In this document: positions 41,319 to 50,689 of the stretch, piece after piece
How the letters are laid out: each line of letters opens with the position of its first letter
How positions within the stretch are numbered: position 1 is the first letter of the stretch
Source of the DNA: Maioricimonas rarisocia
GTDB lineage: Bacteria > Planctomycetota > Planctomycetia > Planctomycetales > Planctomycetaceae
Reading direction: 5' to 3'
DNA: 64,000 nucleotides
Assembly (NCBI RefSeq): GCF_007747795.1
Contig: NZ_CP036275.1
Coordinates: 4,890,001-4,954,000 of the forward strand
Program-made: the position numbers and the translations under genes
Notes under the pieces: model-generated
Database searches by the model: none
What the model was told of the DNA's origin: nothing
Seen by the model: only the letters and a program-made list of their open reading frames with translations

Positions 41319-41658
41319 CCTCGATGCCTCCAGGTGCATGATTGACGACAGGGATCGACGGCAGGCGGTCGTGACGTGTTGAATGGTTTCGCTTCCCGGT
41401 GGGAAGCCGCCGAACACACAACGATTGTTGTGCATCTCTCTTATCGTTCGCCGCACGCCATGGACTTGTGAGATTATTCGGTTTTTGACGATTTCGCCGG
41501 TCGTCCGGGGCCCGTCCGAAGGCGACTGACGGCAACAGAACGCAAAAAGGGCCTCCGGAGAACGATCCCGTTCGCCGAAGGCCCCCTGCGTTCCATCATT
41601 CGAATCGAGTCAGCAGAGACTCTGCGCGCTATCGCTGTACCGCGGGATCAGTCGGGAT
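41319..41658. other. Gap between two minus-strand genes
   Basis: These 340 nt hold the terminator of the BON gene (41544-41584) and the presumed promoter of the lipoprotein gene, including an AT-richer patch near 41420-41490. No further gene is seen. Confidence 0.6.
41544..41584 (-). terminator. Terminator of the BON-domain gene
   Basis: On the minus strand arms GGGCCTTCGGCGAAC and GTTCTCCGGAGGCCC (15 bp with two mismatches, loop GGGATC) are followed by TTTTT. Confidence 0.9.
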
Positions 41659-42852
41659 TCAGTCCCAGTTATGCGGATTCAGGAACCACCACCATTTGTC
41701 CGTCCGCGAATTGAACTCCAGGTTCCAGTACCCGTCGTCCCACACCAGCTGAGCCGAACGCCATCCGAGCGGCACCTGCGGGTACGGGTAGAACGGACCG
41801 ATGTACGGCCAGGCACTGGCGTCGTACGAGCCCGGGTACGTCACTGCGGCGTAGTTGTCGTAATGAGCATAGGACGGCCAGGCGTGCGGCGGCAGCTTCG
41901 GCTGATTGTGGACCAGGTGACCGGCCGGCTGAACGGCCTGGCCATATCCCGGACCGGCCGGCATTCCGGCGGGCGGCACACCCGGGCCATGCATGCCCGG
42001 ACCGGCCATCCCCATCGCGGCAGCCGCCTGCGGACCATATCCGGCCGGCTGTGCCGGGTAACCACCCTGCGGGCCGTAACCGGCCGGCTGAGCGGGGTAT
42101 CCGCCCTGCGGACCGGGGTAACCGGTCGGCACCACACCCTGCTGCGGTGCAGGGGAGTAGGGCGAAGCGGGAGCCTGCGAAGCGGCAACCTGCTGGCCAT
42201 CGACGGTCAGACGGTTGATGACCTGCTGAACCCCCGGAACGGCTTGCGCGACACGCTGAGCGTGAGCAGCCTGTTCCTTGGCTTCGACCGAGCCCACAAG
42301 GCTCACGACGCCGTTCTTGTACCGGATCTCGATGTCGTAGCCGCTCAGACCGGCGGTGACCATCGAGTCGGCGATTTCCTGAGCGACCACCTGGTTGCTG
42401 CGGCCGGCCGACTGGGCGTGGTTGACCTGCTGAACGCGGTCACCCGCGTTTCCTTCGAAGGCCGCCTGCTGGATCTCCGGTTGTCTCGGAAGTCCTGCGG
42501 GAGCAGCCGATTCCTGCATCACGGTCAGCTTGGCGTTGACCGTCTCGACGCCGCTTACCGATTCGGCGGCGCGAACCGCATTGATGCGGTGCTGAGCGTC
42601 GGCCACTTCACCTTTGATGGTGGCGACGCCGTTCTGATACTCGATTTCGATGTTGCGGCCAACGAGCTTTGCTTTCCGCAAAGCCTTGGCGATGTCTTCG
42701 GCGACTTCCTGATTTCCCCGCGGTGCGGACGCCTGAGCTGCGTCGGCCGTCTCCGATCCGCCCTTCAAGAAATCAAACGGTCCAGCCAGGGTCACGCCTG
42801 GCGCTGCTGCCAGCAGCCCGAGGCTCAGGACCCATTTCCGAGGCAGAAGCAT
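41659..42852 (-). CDS. Secreted protein with two BON domains and Gly/Tyr/Pro repeats
   Basis: ATG at 42852 is preceded by GAAGGAG; the 397-residue product has a Sec signal (about residues 1-22). Two BON domains follow, each with the pattern of an alpha-helix plus GxVxxxG strand: about residues 44-112 (NIEIEYQNGVATIKGEVAD) and 150-218 (DIEIRYKNGVVSLVGSVEA). BON domains bind membranes or hydrophobic ligands. The segment from about 235 to 300 is a low-complexity region with tandem GYPAQPAGYGPQG units. The last 70 residues form a Trp/Tyr-rich module (WPYIGPFYPYPQVPLGW, WKWWWF-like end) seen in planctomycete envelope proteins. A role in the cell envelope is likely. Confidence 0.85.
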   Translation of the reverse strand: MLLPRKWVLSLGLLAAAPGVTLAGPFDFLKGGSETADAAQASAPRGNQEVAEDIAKALRKAKLVGRNIEIEYQNGVATIKGEVADAQHRINAVRAAESVSGVETVNAKLTVMQESAAPAGLPRQPEIQQAAFEGNAGDRVQQVNHAQSAGRSNQVVAQEIADSMVTAGLSGYDIEIRYKNGVVSLVGSVEAKEQAAHAQRVAQAVPGVQQVINRLTVDGQQVAASQAPASPYSPAPQQGVVPTGYPGPQGGYPAQPAGYGPQGGYPAQPAGYGPQAAAAMGMAGPGMHGPGVPPAGMPAGPGYGQAVQPAGHLVHNQPKLPPHAWPSYAHYDNYAAVTYPGSYDASAWPYIGPFYPYPQVPLGWRSAQLVWDDGYWNLEFNSRTDKWWWFLNPHNWD

Positions 42853-43303
42853 GAAACTCACTCCTTCAAGTCTCTGTGTTCCCGACGGTCGTCCCGAGAT
42901 CGGGCAAAACCGCCACCGGCAGACCGGTGGGGACGCGTTCGAATGACGTTTCCGTATTCTCTTGATCGGTTTGGTTTCGCCGGCTGGATAAACTATTCTG
43001 ATTCTTTCGAACAAATCACGTGCCCGCATCGCACCGCCACAACTCGTAACTCTCCTTACCGCAGAGCCTTGCGACTTGCACGCGGGCGAGCAGTCTCCGT
43101 TCCGGCCATTCGGGGATGCGTACAGTCGGGGCTCCGTCACCGGCCCTTAACCTGCGGGCGGCAGACTATTTGCGCGTTTTTGTGCAGCATAGTGGCCGGC
43201 ACCGCGGTGCATTGCTATCCTGCGGGATCGTTCCCAGGATCGCGCGGGAAATGCGCAGATCCGGCCGGTAACTCAACGGATCGACTGCCAGACAGGAATC
43301 GGG
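42853..43303. other. Divergent promoter region
   Basis: These 451 nt separate two divergent genes. An AT-rich island at about 42950-43020 probably holds the BON-gene promoter, although no exact -35/-10 pair stands out. No credible gene is seen; a long plus-strand frame through here is a shadow. Confidence 0.5.
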
Positions 43304-43744
43304 ATGGCCCGCAGAACCCCCAGCCGCCTCCAGAAGCGACGCGAAGCCGAAGCCGTCGAAAGCCAGACAAAGTCCGCCGAAACCAAGAAGAAGGCGACCC
43401 GTACCCGCGCACGCAGCACGACGTCGCGGAAGAAGGTCAAGGCGGCAGAACGCAAACGCGTTGTCTGGGGGATCTTCACGGGCACCCTCAAGGAAGAAGC
43501 CCGCTTCCCGTATGACCAGAAGGAAGCGGCCGAAGAGAAGCTCAAGCAGCTGCTCGCCAAAGGAAAGCGGAGTTACTTCCTGCAGCCGATTAAGGAAGTC
43601 ATCACCGACTCCCCCGCACCGGCCGAAGAAGAAGCCGTGCCGGAACCGGAAGAGGTCGCAGAAGCACCGGTCGAAGAAGACGAAGTCCTCGCTGACGACA
43701 GCGACGACGACGACGATGAGGACGACGACGGCGAAGAAGAGTAA
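43304..43744 (+). CDS. Small protein with basic head and acidic tail
   Basis: The 146-residue protein begins after an AGGAATCGGG leader. Residues 1-52 are strongly basic (Lys/Arg repeats with Thr and Ala); a compact core of about 48 residues follows, containing RVVWGIFTGTLKEEARFPY and SYFLQPIKEVI; the last 45 residues are acidic and end in an Asp/Glu run. The core resembles a conserved planctomycete family whose function I do not know. The charge layout recalls nucleic-acid-binding or chaperone-like proteins, which is inference. There is no signal peptide. Confidence 0.75.
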   Translation: MARRTPSRLQKRREAEAVESQTKSAETKKKATRTRARSTTSRKKVKAAERKRVVWGIFTGTLKEEARFPYDQKEAAEEKLKQLLAKGKRSYFLQPIKEVITDSPAPAEEEAVPEPEEVAEAPVEEDEVLADDSDDDDDEDDDGEEE

Positions 43745-43836
43745 ACCTCTGCCGCCGTCCGCGACTTAGCCGGGCGAAGCAGGCAGACCAGGACCGCGAA
43801 AACCGGCCCCGCCCCCGTGATGGAACGACTATTCCG

Positions 43837-45222
43837 TCACTCGGCTGCAGGGCCGTTTTCATTGCGCGGCTGGATTCCGGGCAACTCTCCGGGCAGAAGT
43901 GGTCGATGCCGCTCAATCTGCGCCCGAAAATCGCCCAGGCTGTGCCAGTAGAGCGGCTTGTTGAGATCGACTTCGGCGACCGCGACGCTTCCCCAGTCGG
44001 TCGCCTGGTCGAGCGGTGTGCCGTCCCGCCCGTAGATCGCCGAGATCATCCAGTCGGACGAGACGTCGGTATACGTGCTGCTGACCACGTACGTGTGATT
44101 CTCACAGGCCCGGGCCGCCCCCAGCGAAGGATTACAGCCCCAGACAGGCCAGGCGATCACCTCGGCTCCGCGATTGCTCAGTTCGCGGGCCACTTCCGGA
44201 AAGAAGCCGTCGTAGCAGATCATCATTCCGACCTTGCCGAACCGGGTCTCGAAGACCGGATACTCGCTGCCCGGCATCAGGCCCCCTTCGATCTCTCCAC
44301 GGGGCAGGGTCACCTTACGATACGTTCCGACGATGCTGCCGTCCGGGCCGAGCAACACCGAAACGTTGTAGACCAGGTGCCTGTCCCGTTCGAGCAGTCC
44401 CGCCACGATGTACAGGTCATGCTCCTTCGCCAGCTTCCCGAAATACTCTGTCGAGGGCCCCGGGATCGGCTCGGCACACTCAGCGTAGGTGCGACCGGTA
44501 CCGTAGAAAGTGAGCGTCTCCGGCAGAACGACGAGATCCGCGTTCTGACTGGCCGCCTCCTCAATCAGGGGAGCGAACTGCTCCCGTTTCTCTGCTGCGG
44601 TCTTTCCTTTCACCGGCCTGTGGTGGACCGTCGCCAGCCGAACGATCCGCGGCTCAGGCGGAGTAACCGGTTTCAGTGCCGCGCCCGACCAGACCACTCG
44701 GGATTCCGGCGGACCCCAGCGAAAGTGCAGTTCGACCGACGCCTGCGAGGCCGACGCGGGAACATGGTAAGTGCCGGCCACTTCGGTCCAGCCGTCGACC
44801 GTAGCTCCATCGGCAGGGAACTCCGGCTCGGCACGGGGACGTTCGCCCGGCCGGTAGGAGGCAAAGGTCGGCTCGTCACGAAGGACCGGTTTGCCTGCGG
44901 CGTCCTTCCAGATGATGCGAACCATCGCAGCCCGACGGACGAGGTCGATGCCCTCCGTCGAACGTTGAACCGTGAAACGGTAATGCCGGCCCCCTTCGAC
45001 CGCGAACGTCTTCTCCCAGTGCCCCATCAGACCGTCACGTTCGTCAGCTGCGATCGCCAGGGCCGGTCCGCCATCGGGACCACCACTCGAGATGAGATCG
45101 AAGTCCGGCCGGATCTCATCGCGCGGAGCGACGGGCGCCCACTCGTGCGATTCGGGCTCGCTCGCATTGCCAACGGTGATCAGATGAGCCAGGCAGAACA
45201 ATGCAACAGGGAACGCTCGCAC
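43837..45222 (-). CDS. Secreted carbon-nitrogen hydrolase (nitrilase family) with N-terminal accessory domain
   Basis: A GTG at 45222, 8 nt after GGAGAG, starts a good Sec signal (RAFPVALFCLAHLITVGNA); an ATG at 45273 is possible but less fitting. Residues about 20-175 form a beta-rich domain resembling a carbohydrate-binding-type module (VEGGRHYRFTVQRS). The nitrilase domain runs from about 185 to 450 with the triad Glu in VLPETL, Lys in YRKVTLPRGE and Cys 336 in MICYDGFFPE. Such enzymes hydrolyse amides or nitriles. Extracellular members with an extra N-terminal module are uncommon outside planctomycetes. Substrate unknown. Confidence 0.87.
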   Translation of the reverse strand: MRAFPVALFCLAHLITVGNASEPESHEWAPVAPRDEIRPDFDLISSGGPDGGPALAIAADERDGLMGHWEKTFAVEGGRHYRFTVQRSTEGIDLVRRAAMVRIIWKDAAGKPVLRDEPTFASYRPGERPRAEPEFPADGATVDGWTEVAGTYHVPASASQASVELHFRWGPPESRVVWSGAALKPVTPPEPRIVRLATVHHRPVKGKTAAEKREQFAPLIEEAASQNADLVVLPETLTFYGTGRTYAECAEPIPGPSTEYFGKLAKEHDLYIVAGLLERDRHLVYNVSVLLGPDGSIVGTYRKVTLPRGEIEGGLMPGSEYPVFETRFGKVGMMICYDGFFPEVARELSNRGAEVIAWPVWGCNPSLGAARACENHTYVVSSTYTDVSSDWMISAIYGRDGTPLDQATDWGSVAVAEVDLNKPLYWHSLGDFRAQIERHRPLLPGELPGIQPRNENGPAAE

Positions 45223-45454
45223 AGCAGTCTCTCCAGTTCGTGTCGCGGCGAGGCGGTCGCTTCGCCTGCCCATACTATGGCCCGTCGCAACGCAAATGTG
45301 AACTTTGATGGATGGTCCTCCCTCCAATTGCAGTTTCCTGCCCGCCGCCGGTCGGATCGATGCTGGTGCCCCTGCCGAAACGGCAGTAGCATGAATCCCA
45401 GCGCTCCACGACGCCTGGTCGATCCTGCGAGGTGCCCGAAACCGAGAGGCCGCA

Positions 45455-45928
45455 ATGTCAGTCAAACCGATTCCGGACGGATATCACAGCATCACGCCGT
45501 ACCTCCTCATCAAGGGTGCGGCGAAGGCGATCGACTTCTACGCGAAGGCGTTCGGTGCTCAGGAGAAAATGCGACTGGTCGGACCGGACGGTCGTATCGG
45601 CCATGCGGAACTGAAAATCGGTGACTCCCATATCATGCTGGCTGATGAGCATCCCGAGATGGATGCGTTCGCTCCGGAGACGCCCGGACGCTCCGGTGTG
45701 GGAATTCTCCTGTATGTGGAGAACGTCGACGAGGTCGTAGAGCGGGCTGTGACGGCCGGCGCCGAGATCGAGCGGCCACTGTACGACCAGTTCTATGGCG
45801 ACCGGTCCGCAACACTGCTCGATCCGTTCGGTCACATGTGGACCGTGGCCACCCACATCGAAGACGTCACGCCCGAAGAGATCCAGCAGCGCATGGAAGC
45901 AATGATGAGCGGGGATGCACCCGAATAG
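45455..45928 (+). CDS. VOC-family (glyoxalase/PhnB-like) protein
   Basis: The 157-residue protein has the two beta-alpha-beta-beta-beta modules of the VOC superfamily: ITPYLLIKGAAKAIDFYAKAFG and GVGILLYVENVDEVVERAVTAGAEI. Candidate ligands are His 11, the Glu in HAELKIGDSHIML and residues in DPFGHMW. It resembles the PhnB/YdgD-like small glyoxalases. Enzymatic activity is not proved by the sequence. The DUF3052-like gene starts 20 nt after it, so they are likely cotranscribed. Confidence 0.87.
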   Translation: MSVKPIPDGYHSITPYLLIKGAAKAIDFYAKAFGAQEKMRLVGPDGRIGHAELKIGDSHIMLADEHPEMDAFAPETPGRSGVGILLYVENVDEVVERAVTAGAEIERPLYDQFYGDRSATLLDPFGHMWTVATHIEDVTPEEIQQRMEAMMSGDAPE

Positions 45929-45948
45929 CACCGGCGAGAGGCTCTTCC

Positions 45949-46341
45949 ATGCCCGGTAAGACGCCGCTGGTGAAGAAGCTGGTCATCCGTCCCGGAAACC
46001 GTGTGCTGGTCAAGAATCCTCCGGTCGGTTTCGTCGAGTCGCTCACGCCGTTGCCGGAGGGGGCTGAAGTCGCAATCGCCGCACGGGGGAAATTCGATCA
46101 CGCGGTTTTCTTCGCACGGAACTCGACCGAACTCCGAAAGACTTCTGCAGCGGCAGTCCGTTCGCTCAGGCCGGACGGGGTGCTCTGGATCTGCTATCCC
46201 AAGCTGACATCGGGGGTCGAGAGCGACCTGTCGCGGGACCGGTTCTGCGATCTTGTCGCTGAAGTGGGCCTGCGGGGCGTGACACAGATCGCCATCGACG
46301 ATGTCTGGTCGGCTGTGCGTCTGAAGCCGCAAAATGACTGA
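45949..46341 (+). CDS. DUF3052-like protein
   Basis: ATG at 45949 gives 130 residues; the frame is open upstream inside the VOC gene. The sequence matches the DUF3052 pattern: TPLVKKLVIRPGNRVLVKNPP, LPEGAEVAIAARGKFDHAVFFARN, LRPDGVLWICYPKLTSGVESDLSR and a final DVWSAVRLKP. The fold resembles a small Rossmann-like methyltransferase fragment. Function unknown; frequently found next to small metabolic enzymes. Confidence 0.75.
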   Translation: MPGKTPLVKKLVIRPGNRVLVKNPPVGFVESLTPLPEGAEVAIAARGKFDHAVFFARNSTELRKTSAAAVRSLRPDGVLWICYPKLTSGVESDLSRDRFCDLVAEVGLRGVTQIAIDDVWSAVRLKPQND

Positions 46342-46361
46342 CCGGCGCCGCGACAGGCCGT

Positions 46362-46835
46362 TCAGCCGCGGGGGGCGTTCCGTCCGTCGTGCAGGTCTTC
46401 AGCGACGGTCCAGAATTCATCGAGAGTTTCCAGTTCGCGGGCCTGATAACCACCAGGCTGCAGACGAACGGGCTGGTCGGTTTCGCGTGAAACCGCCGCT
46501 TCGATCTCAGCAAGACTCGGCTGCGCGTGCGGCAGATGGACCGTCCGCAGCTTCCGGCCGGTTGGCTCAGGCAACGTCTGTCCGTATCCATCGGACGGCA
46601 GATAGATCGCGCCGGTCGCGAAGTCGACGGCGAAAGCAACGATGCCCGGTACGAAGAAGAACAGCATGCCGACGCCGTTCAGTGCCGCGACCGTCCAGTC
46701 GATTTTCCCGGCCGGCTGTCCTCTGCGTTCGGGGTAGAGGATCGTCCCGCAGCCCGAACCGGTTCCGATCAACCCGGCCAGCGCCGAGCCGAAGAACGTC
46801 CGCCGTGAAAGTCTGCTGAGTCCGCTGCGTGGCAC
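46362..46835 (-). CDS. Small Tat- or lipoprotein-type membrane protein
   Basis: GTG at 46835 has GGAGGA 5 nt upstream. The 157-residue product begins PRSGLSRLSRRTFFGSALAG, which looks like a twin-arginine signal, and continues to GTGSGC, a possible lipobox. It then has PERRGQPAGKIDW and a hydrophobic helix LNGVGMLFFFVPGIVAFAVDF followed by TGAIYLP. This segment order is familiar from planctomycete and proteobacterial small lipoproteins of unknown function. The C-terminal 70 residues are soluble. It converges with the DUF3052-like gene, 20 nt away. Confidence 0.72.
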   Translation of the reverse strand: MPRSGLSRLSRRTFFGSALAGLIGTGSGCGTILYPERRGQPAGKIDWTVAALNGVGMLFFFVPGIVAFAVDFATGAIYLPSDGYGQTLPEPTGRKLRTVHLPHAQPSLAEIEAAVSRETDQPVRLQPGGYQARELETLDEFWTVAEDLHDGRNAPRG

Positions 46836-47077
46836 GTCGATCCTCCTGATCCGGTGAGCCCCCTTTGGGGGCGGGACCGTATCGAGAGGAGAAACGACAG
46901 GCAAGATCGTATCGTGACATCGCAGGTTCGGACCGGCAGCACCTGCGTTCCGGCCGTTCGACCTGCGGCGATGTGCCGCGACGCGCGTTCGCCGGCCGTG
47001 ACAAGCGATGTCCGAGCACAGCAATTCGCCGCAGCGGTTCGATGCAATGATGTCGGGCTCAGAGCGACTTCGTCAGG

Positions 47078-50000
47078 TCAACGTCCTACGAGATTGGCAC
47101 GATCCGAGAACTCGTACAGCACCATATCACTGACCGTTCCCGGCTTGTGGGCCGCGGGATGCTGCTTCTTGCGTGTCAGCCGCGGTACTTCTTCGAGGAC
47201 GAAGCCTTCCAGCTCGTGAAACGTCAGGAAGCGGTCGGCATTGCGGTCACTGCGGGCCGGCTCCCGGAGTGCCCTGAGGATGGCGGCCGTGAACGCACCA
47301 TGCTCGAGCCGCGGCAACTCGAGACTGATCTCATCCGGCAGTGACGACGCCAGGATCAAACGGCCGCTGCCCGTCCACGGATCGGGACGGACCGGACGCC
47401 CCTTGGCTCGCCCGGCACCGGTCACACCCGCGGCGTGACAGGTGTCGACGAACAGGATCGCGTTGGCGAGCACGCGACGATGAAACCAGTTGTTGATCTC
47501 GTCGTGCGTGAGAGTGCTGCTCTCGAGACGCTGCAGATCGGCCACATCGTGCGTGAGGAAACGCCAGTCGCCGAAGTCGTCGTACATGCTGTGCCCCGAG
47601 AAGAACACCAGTGCCGTGTCACGCGGATCTCGGGCATGAATCGACAGCCACTCCATCCCGTCCTTGATGTTCTTGACCGTCGCTTCGTCATCGACAATCA
47701 CCCGTGTCTGGACCTCCCGGAAACGCCGCCGCTGCTGGTCCCTGAAGGCGGCAGCGAACTCGCGGGCATCGTCGTCAGCGTACTGCAGCTGCAGCTGACC
47801 CAGCTGATGCTCGGCAATCCCGACTGCCAGAATGAAGAGCCGGGGCAGATTCTCATCGACAGGTTCCGTGCCAGCGCGGCGTACAAGAACTTTGTGGCTT
47901 TCGCTCGCCGTATTCCGGCCTTCCGCCGTGACGGTGACGACATTCTCTTCGTCGGACACTTCGATCTCGGTTCGATATGTCAGCCGGACGCGATCTGCCT
48001 CCGGAAGATTCACCAGCCCGGTCTGCGTCAGAAACGACGCCTGCGCCGGGCGTCCGTTGACGGCAATCCGTGGCTTGATGCGGCCCGAAGCCGGTGAGGA
48101 AGTGACCTCGAACTGCAACGTCACTTTGTCACCGTCCGTCGTCACAGCCCCCGTCGGATCGATGATCCGCAGGACCGGCGGTAGCACGGCGTCGAGTTGT
48201 TTGCGACTCCGAAGGTCGAGGGCGTCACCAGGTGGAGTCGGTCCAGGGGACAATCGGCGGTTGGCCACGACTGGTGCCGATTCGGCATCGGCGGAACGGA
48301 GTGCCTCGAGCAGGATGTCCGGGCGATGAAGCATCTCGCGAAATTGAGCGACGCGGTAGAACTCGGCCGGTTGCTCCCGTCCCCGGTTGAGATGCCAGCC
48401 GATGTACTCTTCTCCCTGTGGTGAGGTGTCGTAGTAGCCCTGGGGCGTCCACGCGATCCATTCGCCGTCACGCGAGAAGAAGAGCGTGACAACCGGTTCC
48501 TGAATGGCGGGGGCCGGCACGAGGGTGGCCACGGTCTGCATTCGTTGATCGCCACGCAGGAATTCGAGGGGAACCTTGTCTCCGACGTGGTACCGGCCAG
48601 CGGCAATCAGACGCTTTCGTTCGTAGAACGACTGACCGTCGAAACGAAGCAACAGGTCGCCGGACTCGATGGCCACCGGCCCGATGAGCGACGGATCTTT
48701 CGCCCCGGTGACCCGGTTTCCCTCTGTGTAGATGGGAACGTCACATCCCTCCCGCGGCGGCCCGATGTTCCAGAACCGGATCGTTCCGTCGGTCGCGGAG
48801 GAGGCCAGCAACCGCCCCGTCGGATCGACATCCAGGCCGGTGATGAACGATGAATGGCCGGCGAACGAGCGAATCGTGACAAGATTGCCAACCGAGTGCC
48901 GCCCGTTGCCATCGCTCTTTATCTCGAGTGCGAGTTCGGCAAGTTGTCCCCCTTCAGTCCCAACGACCAGACGAGCAACCGTCGCGTCCCGCTCGGGCAG
49001 AAAGGCGAAGCTCATCGGTCGATCGAAACCGCAATTCAGCTCCCGCAGAACCGGTTCCTGTCCGCTTTGTCCTCCGCTGATATCTGTGACCGTCGCGCGC
49101 AGATACCACCGCATGGCCTGACCGGACTTCTTCGGACGGGCCGACGCCCTCACCGATTCGTGAGTCGCTTTCAGCTCCACGCGGTAGCGCCCGGCCAGAA
49201 TGCGAACCGGCTGTCCACGACGATGCGACTCGTTCGGGGAGATCGGCGGAGCCGGCAGAGCTTCTTCGTACCGGAGATTCAGATCGAACCGGTTCGCCAG
49301 GGGGCCGAAGGAATTGTAGTGGTATCGATCCCGCCCGAAGTGTTCATCGGCGAAGCGGACGCTGCCACCGTCCTGCTCCCACTTCACGCCGTACAGTTCC
49401 CGGTTGGAAGGACGCAACCAGTGATGTCGGCGTCCCGTTGCCGCCTCCCAGACGTGGATCTCCCCAAGGGCATCCGCCGACGCCACCAGGCGACCGGACT
49501 TGCTCACGGTAATCCGGGTCGGCGTGTAGCGGTGATTGCGGTAGACGGTCGCCGGGGTGACGCGAAGGCCGCTCCAGACGGCGATCCAGCGTTCGGCCGT
49601 ACCGTCGTTTCGCGTCAGTCCCCCCCGCACCCGCCAGCGATCGGCCCGAAGATCCAGAGCCGTATTGGTCGTGTACTCGGGATGAGTCCGGTCGGGCCCA
49701 CGGAGATCATGCTCGACCGACAGCAGTCGGCGAATATCGGCCGGCCAGCGGCGGTTGTCATCGACGATTTCGCCGGTACTCAGAGAGACAACGAACTGCT
49801 GCCCCTTTCGGCGGAGCAGAATCCAGTTGTCGTCGAGGGGAAATCCGAAGAAGTCCCCCGCCTGGCGGATTGCGTCGACCTTCTCGCGGTTGTTCCAGTC
49901 GAGTGGCACCTTGCAGACGAGCTCTACGTCGCCAGCTTCAATGTCGACCTCGTGGACTTCGAGCAGATTCGAACAGCTGTAGGTGGTCAGGTACCGACCG

Positions 50001-50470
50001 TTGGGCGAGAACGCGGCCCCCAGCGTGCAACCGGTGTGACCGGGCAGCAGCTTCATCTCCTGTCGTGGATCCTGCAGGTCGAAGATCCGGGTCGTCCCGG
50101 CCTCGTAGTTGTCGGTCACGCCGACGACCAGGTAGCGACCATTCGGGGAGAACGAGAGGGCATTGATCGTGCCGACCTTGAACGATTCCGGCTCTCGATA
50201 ACCGCGCAGCGTGTGAGCGAGCTCTCCGGTTTCCAGGTTCCAGACGCGAACTTCCTTGCCCCCTCCGACAGCCAGCCAGGCTTCGTCATCGCTGAACGCC
50301 AGCGCGCGAACGTCACTGCCGGCAAACCCCTGCGTATCGAGAACCAGGATCGGAGGTTCCGGAACCGTCGCGCGATCGTCCTGCGCAAGGCCAACTTCGG
50401 CGAACGGTCCTCCGGGAATCAGCACGGTCCACAGAACCGACCAGAACGCCGCGTGCCTGATACGAAGCAT
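47078..50470 (-). CDS. WD40-repeat caspase-like (C14) protein, secreted
   Basis: ATG at 50470 gives 1130 residues with a Sec signal ending near EVGLAQ. The first 550 or so residues contain WD40-type repeats (for example LAFSDDEAWLAVGGGKEVRVW and GLDVDPTGRLLASSATDGTIRFW). A PDZ- or RepA-like module (FDGQSFYERKRLI) follows near residue 590. The C-terminal part is a peptidase C14 caspase domain: His 960 in FFSGHSMYDD and Cys 1011 in LFVDTCHAAG, both with the expected strand context, so the His/Cys dyad is intact although the residue after His is Ser rather than Gly. It lies 219 nt downstream of a WD40 Ser/Thr kinase on the same strand. Activity and targets are unknown. Confidence 0.85.
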   Translation of the reverse strand: MLRIRHAAFWSVLWTVLIPGGPFAEVGLAQDDRATVPEPPILVLDTQGFAGSDVRALAFSDDEAWLAVGGGKEVRVWNLETGELAHTLRGYREPESFKVGTINALSFSPNGRYLVVGVTDNYEAGTTRIFDLQDPRQEMKLLPGHTGCTLGAAFSPNGRYLTTYSCSNLLEVHEVDIEAGDVELVCKVPLDWNNREKVDAIRQAGDFFGFPLDDNWILLRRKGQQFVVSLSTGEIVDDNRRWPADIRRLLSVEHDLRGPDRTHPEYTTNTALDLRADRWRVRGGLTRNDGTAERWIAVWSGLRVTPATVYRNHRYTPTRITVSKSGRLVASADALGEIHVWEAATGRRHHWLRPSNRELYGVKWEQDGGSVRFADEHFGRDRYHYNSFGPLANRFDLNLRYEEALPAPPISPNESHRRGQPVRILAGRYRVELKATHESVRASARPKKSGQAMRWYLRATVTDISGGQSGQEPVLRELNCGFDRPMSFAFLPERDATVARLVVGTEGGQLAELALEIKSDGNGRHSVGNLVTIRSFAGHSSFITGLDVDPTGRLLASSATDGTIRFWNIGPPREGCDVPIYTEGNRVTGAKDPSLIGPVAIESGDLLLRFDGQSFYERKRLIAAGRYHVGDKVPLEFLRGDQRMQTVATLVPAPAIQEPVVTLFFSRDGEWIAWTPQGYYDTSPQGEEYIGWHLNRGREQPAEFYRVAQFREMLHRPDILLEALRSADAESAPVVANRRLSPGPTPPGDALDLRSRKQLDAVLPPVLRIIDPTGAVTTDGDKVTLQFEVTSSPASGRIKPRIAVNGRPAQASFLTQTGLVNLPEADRVRLTYRTEIEVSDEENVVTVTAEGRNTASESHKVLVRRAGTEPVDENLPRLFILAVGIAEHQLGQLQLQYADDDAREFAAAFRDQQRRRFREVQTRVIVDDEATVKNIKDGMEWLSIHARDPRDTALVFFSGHSMYDDFGDWRFLTHDVADLQRLESSTLTHDEINNWFHRRVLANAILFVDTCHAAGVTGAGRAKGRPVRPDPWTGSGRLILASSLPDEISLELPRLEHGAFTAAILRALREPARSDRNADRFLTFHELEGFVLEEVPRLTRKKQHPAAHKPGTVSDMVLYEFSDRANLVGR

Positions 50471-50689
50471 CAGTCCCCCCCGGGTTACCCAGATCATGTT
50501 TCGGCTGGCCGCACGGCCGGTCCGCAGGGCGCCACGCGCACCGACCGCAGTCGAGGGTAACGCATCAGCCGACCCGTTCTTCCCGACGTTTTTCGGAATT
50601 CGGGATTTCCGTCGACTTGGGGGCCGATTCCCGGACTCGGCGATCCTCTTCCGGCATTCGGCTGGTCAGGAGAACCACCGGCAGCGGCG

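Noticed and set aside
41671-43515. Plus-strand frame across the BON gene and the divergent gap
   Set aside because: Antisense to a gene with two clear BON domains; Arg/Gly-rich low-complexity sequence.
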